A DNA stretch of 64,000 nt from Pycnopodia helianthoides (GCA_032158295.1 CM063249.1:19160270-19224269); one strand, 5' to 3'. Shown: positions 24,984 to 36,752, counted from the first letter of the stretch. Numbers and translations are program-made. The notes: generated by a model from the sequence alone, not told the origin.

Positions 24984-25435
24984 TTTGAAAAACTATGGAA
25001 GCATCAGCACACCATCATTATTATCAGCGTTCGTGTTGACCATTAGACGAACTTCAATGCGCTTCAATTTGTTTTGATTCGTTTTGGGTTATCTGCTATA
25101 AATGGCATTGTGTGAATGCCTTCATTCATTCATTCAAGGCTTAAAGCTTTAAAAATCCCCGCGGTGTGTGGATATTTCCATCTTGTATTGTTGTACTCTC
25201 CTGAAAGCATTGCTGCTGTCCTGGAGAGGGTGGGTTGCAATTCCATGCGTGCTCTGTGTTTGTGCTGTTATAGGGTGCTGATCAGATGGTGGTCTTTGTC
25301 AATTTGTCATGAGAGAGATTGGAAGCTCCATCCCTCTTCTTAGAGCTGGCAGTGCTTCTCTCTGGAACCCTTTTAGATTTGGTTGCAGTGACTGCAGCCA
25401 CTGGTAGCCTGTTCCAAATCCCGGAACAGTTCTTA

Positions 25436-25684
25436 GGCCTGCGCTAAACGTCGCACGTTTGTCGTGTCGAACTCAAACAGTTGTAAAATTAGGAATTAAA
25501 TTCGACAAAAGAGCGACGTTTAGCGCAAACCTTTTATTTAAGTTCGGCACTGCCGTGTAGCACGCCCTGCCGTGCTACACGGTAGCGGCACGACACGGTG
25601 ACAAACGTCGCGCTCTTGCCGTGTCGAATCGAACTGAAAACATTTGAGTTCGGCTCGGCAAAAGTGCGACGCTTAGCGCAGGCC
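25436..25684. mobile_element. MITE with TTA flanks (Harbinger-like ends)
   Basis: Ends GGCCTGCGCTAAACGTCGCA and (complement) GGCCTGCGCTAAGCGTCGCA are inverted over about 21 bp, and TTA directly flanks both sides (25433-25435 and 25685-25687). The interior contains a second inverted pair around the GTGTCGAAC / GTTCGACAC-like phrases and CGTGCTACACGG. A three-base TWA duplication is characteristic of PIF/Harbinger elements; that assignment is an inference. Confidence 0.75.
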
Positions 25685-25689
25685 TTAGG

Positions 25690-27409
25690 AAAGTCCACCA
25701 TGGCAAATGGTTGCCTGTATATGTGATGCTTTGTTGACTGGTATGGTTGTGTCGGCTTGATCGTATGTTTTGAATAATGTGCGGACCCCTTCCCCACCTG
25801 CCCCAACACTTTCCGGACAGGCGGGATAGCACATATAGGATCCCCCCACACACACACCCACCCAAACACAAATTATGTTGCAGTGAAAACATTAATCGAA
25901 GTGTCTGAAAACACGTACAAGATGATAGACTTGTCTCTGTATAAACTGCACATTTTGTATACTGCATCTGTCTTAGTTTCTAAACGGTAACAGATTAAAC
26001 GTATACTGTGCCGCCAGCGATTTGTCATTGTCGCTATAATTTGTATAGAAACATGAATTGTTTAGATTTAAGAACGAGGGCACCTGCGTAAAATAGATGT
26101 TGATTTTAAAAAGAGAATTGAAATTTATGTCTGCAAAATAAATTGCGTGTCGTAAAGTACGTAGGCCTAGATCTACACAATGTTTGCCGAAAGTGTGAGG
26201 TGATGGTGAAAATTCCCCTACTTTTCATTGAGGATGTTACATCACTGCATAAAACAGACATGACTTCGAAACTAGCAAGAGACTCTGTATTTCGTCTGTG
26301 TCTTTTCTGGCTTCCTGAGACCATTAATAAAGCTCCCGCCAAGTAATGTTTTTTTTGTGTTACAGAACTACAAACAGCTATCGATTTTATGGAGTAAACC
26401 GGATACTCGTCCCTCCTCTGGTTGCAACACAATACGTAACGGTGTACTGTTCAATCATAATCGATCGACAGCGAGACGTGTTTCAGGGCAGTTTATGTAA
26501 CGGAAGGGTACCAACTAGAACCCGTCTATATTTTTCAAGAAACACATTTTACAGCTAACCTTTCCACGTTTAATAGAAATAGGTGTTTATGGATTCCAAA
26601 ACTGTGCATGCTCATAAAAAGGTTGTTCAAACGAAATACCCTCCCCGGCTATTGATCTGTGTCGGTAGGCCTACTTAAAATGCAAGTACGCGATTTGATT
26701 TTGCCATTTGGGATTTGAATGTGCGAGTTTACTCCAGAGGAGGTTTCTGCACAGTAAAGGAAGATCAAGATGATGATGATTCGTTCTGCTTCTTCGCGGT
26801 GAGAGGGGGTGGGGTGGGAGGGGGGGGGGGCTATTGGTACATGCACATTCAAACCGGGGCCCTACAGCAAAAGAGACAATAAGTCCCGGTCGGTTAAAGG
26901 TCCCCGTTGGAAAGTGTCTATAAAATCAATAGGAGCTGTTGCCAAAAGTTAAATTACAAACAAAAGAGGGACAATATGATGTCCATTACTTAATCGTGTG
27001 TGTGTGTGGGTGTGTGTGTGTGTGTGTGTGTGCGAGCGTTTCAACCCGTTGAAACCGAGGACTTTAACAAAAGAGAATCGGGTGTTTTGACAGAGCGCGG
27101 ACGTCAGAATAGACTCTTTTGTGAACTAATAATCAACTCAAATTATTGTCAGTGTAAGCCTTCATGTGCATTTACAATGTTTAGACACTTTTTGGACGGT
27201 TTCCGGTGTATAAGTGACACATTTATAGATGCTTTCAAAACACATCAGTGAAATGCACGTGTTCTCTGAAATGTCGTCACGTGTTAGCCGGACCAACTTC
27301 TCGTGACACTGCGTACCATGTTCATTATGTTGCCTGCTTGTGGGTTTTCACTTCGGAAGAGGTTTACAATATTGGTTGATGGAAGGTCGGAGTACGTCAT
27401 GTCCAGTAA
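25690..27409. other. Spacer between the two sPLA2 genes
   Basis: Mostly unremarkable DNA. It includes a GT microsatellite at about 26996-27032 and a poly-G run at about 26820-26830. No gene was recognised, and the open frames on both strands overlap without family signals. Confidence 0.45.
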
Positions 27410-27700
27410 TGTTGTATCGCACTCGGTACTCGTACTCAAGTACTACTCGAGTACCGTTTTCATGGTACTCGTTAGTACTCGTATTCGACTTCTGAGTACT
27501 CTTTATTACTCATACTGGACTACTGATACCGTTTTGATGGTACTCTTTAGTACCGTTTTCATGGTGCTCGTTAGTACTCGTATTCGACTACTACTCGAGT
27601 ACCGTTTTGATGGTACTCTTTAGTACTTACTGGAGTACTACTCGAGTACCGTTTTGATGGTACTCGCTTAGTACTCGTATTCGTACTCAGCTAGCCAATA
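27410..27700. repeat. Irregular tandem repeat of GTACTCG-type units
   Basis: Phrases TACTCGAGTACCGTTTT(C/G)ATGG, TACTC(G/T)TTAGTAC and TACTCGTATTCGACT recur with variable spacing, giving an irregular array of about 290 bp. The sequence GTACTCGAGTAC is itself palindromic, so many short hairpins are possible. It lies between the divergent sPLA2 genes. Confidence 0.8.
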
Positions 27701-28859
27701 TTGGAAGTCCATACTCAATACTCGACTTAAAAATAAAGAGTAATCTGGCTTAAAATAACCTTGTGTCATTATGCATATCAAAACACACACAAATAAAAGG
27801 TCGAGTGAGAGGAGAGCCCTTCATATCACTTCATAAATGTATGGACCATGAAACCAGCAGCATCGTGTTTACAAAAAGCTACACATCGCCTGCACATCTC
27901 TGTGAGAGTTTGGACATAAGTGTTTGTGCACACTCAATGGAAGAAAATGAAATATTTGAAGAGAGATGCATCTTATGTTTTATAAACGTTTGATCGAACA
28001 AAGGTGTCATTTTCTTTTTACAATACTATTGTGTTGAAGTTACGATGCAAGGTACCAGTGGTGTAATCAGACATATTCATATTGGGGCAATTGAAATAAG
28101 CAAAGGTGATTTGTAATTTGTTTTAAGTTCCGGGGGAAAAAAAAACAAAATAAAAGACAGAAAGAAAAAACAACAAAAATTAGGGTTTTTTATCGAATAT
28201 TGCAGACGACATGTTGCTCCAAAGGTGGATCAGGTAGGCCTATTATTGCTAGTGGTGTAAACGTTTAATCAGTAAGCTTTCAGATTGATAAAACCCTGTA
28301 GTTTAACTTGTCTTTAACAAAAGTATAGTTTGCTTTTTTTTTCTCTTTTTTTTTTTTTTACAATGAATCAAAATTTTATAACATGTACAAAGTCTTTAAC
28401 AAGCAAAAAATCTATCTTTTGTAGAGCAAATGCTGCAGCTTCAATCGAAGATTGAGCAACCAAATATGTAGGTGTATCCAGTGCAGTTGTAACCATGTCT
28501 TTCAAAACTAATAATAGCCGCATTCATGTGGGATTAAGTTACACTCCGTCTCTCCATAAAGCAAGACTCATACCGCGACTAGTATTCAGTATAACAAGCT
28601 TGAGGAGTGTCTGATGCCCATGAACTTCATCTGACCCTTAAGGGTACAATACATAAATGCCTTTCAAATTCCCTATTTTTTCAAAAGATTATTTCCGTTC
28701 AGTGGCCACCTTCACGAGAAAACAGTACACGAATACAACTTTATTTTCCGCAGTGATTTTGTACACGTTTGAACGTGTTTATTTTTTGAATATAAAACAA
28801 AAAAAAACACGAAATAAAATGTTGTGGTGTGGGGCAATTTTCATAGCATTATTAAGAAC

Positions 28860-29020
28860 TAAAATATTTCTGAGGACAAGCGGTGCTGGCATCAAGTATA
28901 AGTATGATCACAGGCGTCTCGGGTTGGAGTTGAACCCACGACATTCCGCATTCTAGAGCAGCTATAGTTTCCGCCTTCAGAATGCTGTTGGGAATTTCGG
29001 GAGCATAAGGCAACACTAGC
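28860..29020 (-). mobile_element. Possible tRNA-derived SINE fragment
   Basis: On the minus strand a B-box-like GGGTTCAACTCC (about 28937-28926) is preceded by a degenerate A-box region within 45 bases. The flanks do not match family A. It could be a diverged SINE or a chance match. Confidence 0.3.
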
Positions 29021-29147
29021 CCAGAGCGATACATTCCTGTACTGAAATTCCCAGTCGGTGTTGATTAGTTCAACAGGTTTAATAAAGACATATTATGCTC
29101 CTTTTACCGACTCCAGTGCAATAAAGTTAATCAACGTCAGTTTCACG

Positions 29148-29551
29148 TTAAAGGCACAGTGCACGTTTGGTAATGACTCTGAAAATTAATGGCAATAACA
29201 ACTTATTTTGTAAGAAGTACAGCAGCGTTGGGTAGTGTAATGAATTTTAAGAAACTTTTAACTTCGAGGTACTACGGTTATGGAAAATATATCACTTTTT
29301 ATTCCCCAAAATTTGAATCTGAGAAGCGTTCTTTCTCAGAAACGCTTCTCAGACTGTGTATTCCTATGGGGAATATTCTTCCTGCGTGGAAATATTCGCT
29401 CCGGTTTTTCTGTGTTATACCTCAAAAACGCGACCACCTTTTGAAGTGAATTTTTCACAGGTTAGTTTTATTGTATGTAGGCGTACCTACATTTAAATAG
29501 GATTAACACAACCAGTAGGCTCCAATTACCAAACGTTTGCAGCACCTTTAA
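29148..29551. mobile_element. MITE with TTAA flanks
   Basis: It begins TTAA|AGGCACAGTGCACGTTTGG and ends with the inverse (CCAAACGTTTGCAGCACCT|TTAA), giving about 20-bp inverted ends and a TTAA on each side. A central hairpin GAGAAGCGTTCTTTCTCAGA with its complement is at about 29320-29350. It lies about 730 bp upstream of the short sPLA2 gene. Confidence 0.8.
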
Positions 29552-30283
29552 AGGAGTGTTGCTAGAATCTGTTTCTTTTAACAACTGCAGACAGCCAACG
29601 ATCGGAAATTTAGAGCGGTCAAATTTTCGTGAAAAGCACGAACGGTTAACGTTCTGTAAGACATGTTGTGCACGTTTACGTAGTAATAATTTTTGATTGG
29701 ACAAATCGAAATACGAAATTGTCTGGGAACAGCTTTCATGTGCCGGTATTTGGCAAACATTTCTGATGTATGGGGCCGACTATTAAATATTTTCGATTGG
29801 AGAAAGGTTGTTATGTGGTATTAAAAAGAGCAAACAAATGAAGTTGCTGCTCCGTGATGGATGGATATTGTATAGTCATGTTGTGTAATAAATGACAAAT
29901 GAAACGATTGCGCGTATTGAATTGCAAAATAAAAACACGCCAGTGTCACGTTTTTGTAGATATGGAAACACTTCTCAAGGGGAACTTTAGTGTCCCGAAT
30001 AAGGTCAAGCCTCGTACTATCTTGTTTTTAAAAACTGATAATGCCACGCAGGCTCTACTAGAGTTAGCTTTTAAAACAAAAGTTCACGTCTGAACAGTGA
30101 ACTGCCAATATGCTCTGAACATTATCTGTGCAGAAATTTCAGAACCACTAATATCCTTTATCTAGTCATCCAAGTACAAAACAAATATTCGGATAGTGCT
30201 CGCTGTAAGCTCCACGCATTAAATCGAATCAAAAGTGCAGACTGGGAGTGGGACCAGAGTTTGTGAAACTTCAGCTATTCAAG

Positions 30284-31304
30284 ATGGTGCTTTTCAAAAA
30301 GATATTTCCTCTGTTGGTAATCATCCTACTTGGGGGTAAGTCCACCGAGAGCCACGTTCTGGGCTCGGTGTCCCGGGTACGTGATGGGCTTGGCACGGAT
30401 GATCAGACGGGCAGCAAACTTCAGAGATCCATCAAAGCGCCGGATACCAGTGTAATCGAGCAGGTCGGTGAGAGGAGCAGGCGGGCGGCTTTTATGGTGG
30501 AAGGGACGGTATGGTGTGGGGTCGGGGACACGGCCAGTGCATACTCGGATCTCGGTTACCATCGACAAACCGATACCTGTTGCCGGGATCACGACCATTG
30601 TCCCGCTATGATAGCTGGTTTCTCGCGGGAGTACAATGTGTTTAACTACATGCCGTATACCATCAATTTGTGTGAATGTGACAAAAGGTGACTACAAACA
30701 TTTATTACAAATTTATAAAATCTTGCGCCTTTGTTTGCAAAATTCCTATTTAAAAAAAACAGAGGTTATCTACAAGTCTATTTTATGATTTCTAGTTGGT
30801 AGGCTATACAGTTTTAAATCAGTAAATTCTCCTGTGAGAGTTTGATTTCATTTACAGCTTTAATACGGTGTTGTTGTTTTCTCTGTGGTTGTGACGGGTT
30901 GTTGCGAACTCGTCAAAATTGTTGATATCAGCACCACTCAACCTAAAGTCTTTTCGGCAGAGTTTGGAGTTAGAAACGTCCCTGCGTATATTGTTATTTT
31001 TGATTGCATACTGTTTTGAGCTTATGATGTATTTAATTGAAGTTGTTTTGCGTTTTCCTGCCCATTATCTGCAAGGTTCCGGGAGTGTCTTTTGGCAGCA
31101 AACACGAGCGTATCTGAAGAAGTTGGTACTTTTTTCTTCAATACCCTCAGACCGATGTGTTTTAACCTTTCCGAGCCGACTGAGCGCTGCCTGAGTTGGG
31201 GATGGTTCGGGACTTGTTACGAGTACGGCATGGGAAGGTCCGCCACGCTGGGGTCAAGCGGACACTTCCCGATCGAGAACGAGGACGACCGATTGAAGAA
31301 ATAA
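30284..31304 (+). CDS. Group III secreted phospholipase A2, short form
   Basis: Two plus-strand exons, 30284-30687 and 31076-31304, join in phase 2 (AAAAG|GTGACT to GCAAG|G), giving about 210 residues. I chose the ATG at 30284 over the in-frame ATG at 30248 because it stands in a good context (AAGATGG) and directly precedes a typical signal peptide (KK followed by IFPLLVIILLGG). A pro-segment follows and ends in an RSRR site; the catalytic domain starts right after it, with WCGVG in the calcium loop and CCRDHDHC holding the His-Asp dyad (H103/D104 from this start). Exon 2 carries FRECL and the VGTFFFN helix region, then further cysteines. The intron position and phase match the minus-strand paralogue, but the long N-terminal region is absent. 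A MITE begins 25 bp after the stop codon. Confidence 0.87.
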
Positions 31305-31328
31305 TAGTTAATATAATGGCAAGCATTA

Positions 31329-31593
31329 TACACTCTAAAATCTCCAAGGTCAGAACCGACCCTCTCAGGGGCCCTGACCCATCTCTTGGTCAGCATGACC
31401 CCGAATCGGTGCCAAAATGACACAGAATTTGGTCAAATTGACGCAGAATCCGAGCTAAAATCCCATCTTTTAACTAATTTCTAGGTCAGCCTGACCCAGG
31501 ATTGGTTCAAGCCCCACTGTGATACGGGTCAGCCTGACCCAGGATAAGGTCAAGCCCCACTGGGTTCCGGGTCCCGGGAGTTTTCAGAGTGTA
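31329..31593. mobile_element. MITE, TACACTCTRAAAA ends, in the sPLA2 3' flank
   Basis: The left end TACACTCTAAAATCTCC and the right-end complement TACACTCTGAAAACTCC are inverted. The inside carries repeated GGTCAG(C/A)(C/A)TGACCC phrases that are themselves palindromic. It probably lies within the 3' UTR of the short sPLA2 gene. Confidence 0.75.
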
Positions 31594-31642
31594 AAGCAAC
31601 AAGAAATTAACAATTTACTTTCCCATTTATTTACCCAACACT

Positions 31643-32028
31643 TAGCCCACCTTGTTGGGCTGTCATGGCTCTCTTTTAACATCGGTCATATAACACTCAC
31701 CATTACAGCCCACCATCTCTACGCACCATAAAATAGCGAAAGTGTTTGCCCGACACTATTGGGAGTTTTTGATTGCAAATTTCTCCCATTTCTAAACATC
31801 CCATACTATTCAAACCTACTCATATTATTCCTTACATTTCCAAGTTTACTATGATACATGACAGGGCTTATCAAATGATACCATTGTCCAGATATGATGA
31901 TTTGAAAATGGCAACAAAAAAACGTGTACAAAAATCACATTCAAGTTCGTCGTGACTCGGGGGCCGCCATCTTAAGTAGGATTCTCTGCCTGCTGATTGT
32001 GAGAAGTCAGGGCACCCGGCTGATCTTG

Positions 32029-32063
<35 letters not shown>

Positions 32064-32568
32064 TGGCAAGTGAATATCATGAATATGCATGATACGTCAT
32101 GCAGTACCTGCGACGCCCGCGGCCGGCTATTCGTTATACCACGTGACGTCTTATGCATATTCATGACTTGCCCTAAACACGGCCTGATCAGCCGGGCGCC
32201 CTGACTTCTCACAATTAGCAGGCACAGAATCCTACTTAAGATGGCGGCCCCCGAGTCACGACGAACTTGAATGTAATTTTTATACACGTTTTTTTGGTGC
32301 CATTTTCAAATCATCACATCTGGACAATGGTATCATTTGGGAAGCCCTGTCATGTATCATAGTAAACTTGGAAATGTAAGGAATAATATGAGTAGGTTTG
32401 AATAGTATGGGATGTTTAGAAATGGGAGAAATTTGCAAACAAAAACTCCCAATAGTGTCGGGCAAACACTTTCGCTATTTTGTGGTGCGTAGAGATGGTG
32501 GGCTGTAAAAATGAGTGTTATATGACCGATGTTAAAAGAGAGCCATGACAGCCCAACAAGGTGGGCTA
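31643..32568. mobile_element. Foldback transposon, 926 bp, 9-bp target duplication
   Basis: Arms of about 375 bp (31643-32018 and 32193-32568) are nearly perfect inverted copies, starting TAGCCCACCTTGTTGGGCTG at each end. They enclose a loop of about 175 bp that holds a TG microsatellite (about 32030-32060). The loop also has a smaller inverted pair around CATGAATATGCAT. CCCAACACT directly flanks both sides (31634-31642 and 32569-32577). The long inverted ends, foldback form and 9-bp duplication fit Mutator-like (MULE) non-autonomous elements. It encodes no transposase; open frames across it are shadows of the arms. High arm identity implies a recent insertion. Confidence 0.88.
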
Positions 32569-32599
32569 CCCAACACTGTGCTCCTGATTGCCTTGTTGT

Positions 32600-33339
32600 A
32601 CTCGCACTGTTTCGTTTGTACCAACATGAACATTCACCTCTCCTCAATGAAAAGGGTAATGATTGTTTTTATTCTTGAATTTATTTTGTTAAGGGCAAGG
32701 TCAGATTTATATAACGTAGTCTTCAGTAGGCCTATTGATAACAATCAGTTTTACCTTGGAAACAATTTCATCTCAAAAAAACTTGCATTACGAGGTTCTC
32801 CACTATTCAAAGTTTAAAATCCTACCCTTGTCAGCAAGTAGAGCCATCTTTAGAGGGCTAATGTAGCCAATTACTCCAGATTGAAAGTCAGTAACCCCCG
32901 TGACAAAATATTGGAGGTTTTTACAACAATCCTTGCAAGCTGTGACCTTCAAATCTTCGAAAAAGTTGTGGGTTTACATTTGAGGCTTGGCGCCTGATTT
33001 GCTCTCTATTATTTTTTAGCGTAGTGCAACCGTAAGGGGGTAACTCTTTAACAATGGGGTAAATTTGAAGTTCGTTGAAATTTACGCTTGTTCATAAATA
33101 TAATCAGGCCTAGATTACATTAGGAGGAAGTCGCGCCTCAAAAGACTACAACTAGTGTGTGTCCTAATTAAACAATATAATGGTCCTCAGCAAAACAAAC
33201 AACTCCACAATAAAGCCTGATGGCATCAACACTTGCCTACAAGGACACTACTTTGAAAACCAAACGCTATGATGTTGGCATAATCAAGGTTCACCCAGTG
33301 ATTAATTGATCAGATCAGACTCTGGACGGGAGGCGTACA
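32600..33339. other. Non-coding spacer
   Basis: No gene, strong repeat or RNA gene is recognised here. The open frame at 32545-32817 starts inside the foldback element and has no family signal. Confidence 0.4.
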
Positions 33340-33600
33340 AGGGACACATTGCCTTGGATTGGGCGATTCGGGCTATAAAAAAGCGTTTGCTGTGATTATT
33401 GGTTGGAAAGAAATTGTAAACGGTAATGATTCACACGTATCCCTCGAAATTATGTAGTAAAATAAAAACCACACAATTTCCAGGGATATTTGTGTGAATC
33501 ATTATATTCTACTTTTAAAACTTCTTTCCAACCATAATATTAACTACATAACAACGCTTTTTATGGCCCAAAGCGCCCAATCCAAGGCAATGTGTCCCTT
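33340..33600. mobile_element. MITE, AGGGACACATTGCC family
   Basis: About 48 bp at each end are inverted copies with small differences, starting AGGGACACATTGCCTTGGAT and including TTGGGCG and AAAGCGTTTG-like sequence. A second inverted pair (AATGATTCACAC) occurs inside. The element is 261 bp long and non-coding. Confidence 0.8.
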
Positions 33601-35143
33601 TCAGTGTTACTTGTTCATGACTTAAAGTTCTATTCATAGTAGCCGAGGCTACCCAGGCCAAATAATGTTTCACAAACTCCCGAGCTGCAAATGCAGGCTC
33701 ACATAATATTTCTTGCCTAAAACAAATTAGTAGCAGAACACCAGACACATGATAAAACAAGTACCATACTTAGCTGCTAAACATGTTTCTGCTAGCATAA
33801 GCCTTAGCAGGAGTCTCGTATTCTTGGTAGCAACATGATTCTTGGATCGTATACGAACAATCATTTGAATGGTGGCTTTTTGATCCAGTTTCGATTGATA
33901 AATTAAACATGTTTAAGCTTCAATCTGACGTTGTGAATGATGAATGTCCATCGCTTCTAAAAAGATTGAGTTAGTGTGGAATAATTCCTGGTCCTCCTTT
34001 TCACTACTGGAGTACTAAACTGTGCCCCAAAGAAAGAAGCAGAAGGTGGGAGACGAGGAAAAATCCGGAAAAACCACACAACACCACAAAAAACTAATAA
34101 TACAAACAAGCAATATAATAATTATTAGTTAAACCTTTCAATAAATCAGCACCCATCGGTAAATGTGTCAAGACTTTTTGCTGCCCGAAATTGACATACT
34201 ATTTTGGTCTGTAACTTGTCACTTTGGCACAGGGCGAAAAGAAGTAATGCCTTATTATTTTGATGAGCGCCCTCTTGTGATAGATTTCACATTCCTTGCA
34301 ATTACGTGTGGTGGGGGGGGGGCTTGGGCTGAATAACTAATGAGAAATTCTGACTTGGGCTTCTTACGAAATACCTTAACATTCCAAGCAATAGCAATTT
34401 CATTAGTATTTTTTTTATTCTGTTGAAACCATACTCGATGTAAATTTAATTAAATAAAATCATTTGAAATCACAATGATTTCTGTAAAATCTGTGAGATT
34501 ATTTTCGTACTTCTGCTCTATCTTCGTGTCTTCAACCAAACTTGTCTAAAATACATTTTTTTGTATACTTTCGGCACAAGGATTAATACTGAAAACAAAT
34601 CACAAATCAAGCGTTAAGGTCTTTCAGGGCATTTTATAAAATTCTACATTGGTTTATCAAGTTACAAATATCCTGATGGGAGTTTATGATAAGAAAAGTT
34701 GATATCTGACATGTCATTTTGAAGGATGTCATTTCATTTTCTGTATGTAAATTGTCATTTACGAGTAAAAATAACAAAAAACCCTGGGCAGTACAACTTT
34801 CAAGTCCAAAAGATACTTACTACACAAATACAGTAAAACTATATGAATAATAATATTTACAATTCATATTACAGTTAGTCTCCTAATTATGAATAATACA
34901 GAAGGTGTGGGCGGAAGGTTTCCAAGAAACATGAGCAAGTAACCCACAATAAAAAATAAACAAATCACTACAGACTTGTTAGAATACTGTTCCATATAGT
35001 AACTCTTAAGAGTAGAGAATTGAATTGTTTACAAAACTACAAGTCCATTTCTAGCTCTTCAAATTATTACCTTCTGGTTAATTCCTGTACAAAAATGAAC
35101 AATATGTTACCATCTACTGCGTTCATTGTATGCAGTCATAGTT
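33601..35143. other. AT-rich non-coding DNA
   Basis: No open frame with domain or splice support. A poly-G run lies at about 34313-34322. Nothing else stands out. Confidence 0.4.
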
Positions 35144-35307
35144 CAGGGGTCGATTTCACAAAACTCTTCCTAACTTAGGACTAGTCTAGGCAATGCTAAG
35201 AGATAGGACTAGTCCTAAGTACTGATCCTAACTTAGGACTAGTCCTATCTCTTAGCATTGCCTAGGACTAGTCCTAAGTTAGGAAGAGTTTTGTGAATTG
35301 ACCCCTG
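35144..35307. mobile_element. Near-perfect palindromic MITE of 164 bp
   Basis: The two halves are reverse complements almost throughout: ends CAGGGGTC(G/A)ATT, then CACAAAACTCTTCCTAAC and four copies of the TTAGGACTAGTCCTA-like core. The extruded form would be a hairpin with an arm of about 75 bp. Such palindromes are hard to sequence and assemble, and an assembly gap lies about 280 bp further on. Confidence 0.85.
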
Positions 35308-35590
35308 TTGACCCAATTCACCTTACGTCATCACAACAATCTTTAAAGTTTGGAAGTCAATGTCCCTGTGTGTTTGTTAAACAGTGTAGCGTGCATTTTA
35401 CGCAAGACACCGTTTACACGCTTGCCTTCAACTTTGACGTGCAATTTGACTCCCAAAGCCAGTAGCCAGGTGCAAGGGGCCAACATCAAGAAACTTTGTG
35501 GGGACTAAATTTGTTTCAAGTCAGCACCCAAATTTCTAGCTTAACCTCTTTTTGTCACAATGACTGATATGAATGTAGTAACGAGCCCTA

Positions 35591-35690
35591 NNNNNNNNNN
35601 NNNNNNNNNNNNNNNNNNNNNNNNNNNNNNNNNNNNNNNNNNNNNNNNNNNNNNNNNNNNNNNNNNNNNNNNNNNNNNNNNNNNNNNNNN
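35591..35690. other. Assembly gap (100 N)
   Basis: Exactly one hundred ambiguous bases, a conventional scaffold placeholder, so the true distance is unknown. The open frame crossing it is an artefact. Confidence 0.99.
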
Positions 35691-36547
35691 ACAGTTAATG
35701 GGATTATAAAAAAAAAATCTCACATTCGTATTTGTTGTAGAGTATTAACAGATTGTTAAAATCCTGCATTTCTTTTCTTCAAGGGAAATTAAGGGCATGA
35801 GGGGAAACTGTTATTGATCAATTTTTAAAAACACCAAAAGTGCAAGTTTTTATAAGCTCTGGTTATAAATGCTACAGACGACCCAAAGGGAGGATGGATT
35901 TGTATTTCAGTCAAATAAAGCAGCAAACAGAAAAAGGTAGTGGTTGAAGTTTTGTGAACTTACTTCCCTTGGCTACTTTACTGTTCATCCTCCACGAAGC
36001 CATTAGAATCTGTGCCAAATTTCAAACCACGACTTACAACCGAATACTTTTCTCACAGCCCATAGAATCATGTGCTTTACAGGATACTGTGACTGTAAAG
36101 AAGAGAGCTCAGTGGCAAGCAGTGTTATGAACTTGAGCACAGATAGCATTTAGTAACTCTAAACAAGTGATCAAGATTTGATAATTTCATTTTAAGGATG
36201 GTTTGCAAAAATGCATCCAACAAATCAAGAAAATCAGGGACGGATATCTGAAGAATTTGATTCTTGGAAACTAGATTCTGTTCTGGAGTTATATTTGAAT
36301 GAAATGTTTAAAACGTTCTTTTTTTAAAAGTCATCAGGCACTTGTAAGTTGAGATGGATCACATTAATTTTCTTTTGAATTATGTATTCAAATATCTCAA
36401 AAAACTAGGATCGCTGTATTGCAAAAATCTAAGAGTGTGCAAAATTGGAAAAATATGTTTATTCAAACAACATCTAACTCAATGGGTTAGAGTGTGCACA
36501 GTGTATACATATTAATGCTGCTTACATCAAGTATGGCTTATCTACAA

Positions 36548-36752
36548 GGGCCAAATTTCATCAAGCTGCTAACAGAAAATGGTGCTTAGCAAGTCATTTT
36601 GGCTTAGCAAAAAATAGCCGGGAACCAGTCAAAAACAGTATAAATCCCATGTTATTGTGGCTGGTAACCTGTTTCTGCTAACCTGTTTCTGCTATGCAAG
36701 ATTTTTCGGTGCTAAGCGATTTCTTGCTAGAAGGCTTTATGAAAATGAACCC
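36548..36752. mobile_element. MITE, GGGCCCAATTTC family (diverged copy)
   Basis: Starts GGGCCAAATTTCATCAAGCT and ends with the inverse around TTTATGAAAATGAACCC; the interior has GCTTAGCAAGTCATTTTGGC and repeated CTGTTTCTGCTA phrases. Same family as 6629-6753 and 59740-59932. Confidence 0.6.

Noticed and set aside
31871..32287. A 138-codon frame with a His-Thr run
   Set aside because: It crosses the loop of the foldback transposon and its TG microsatellite.
35541..35723. A minus-strand open frame
   Set aside because: It spans the N gap and is meaningless.
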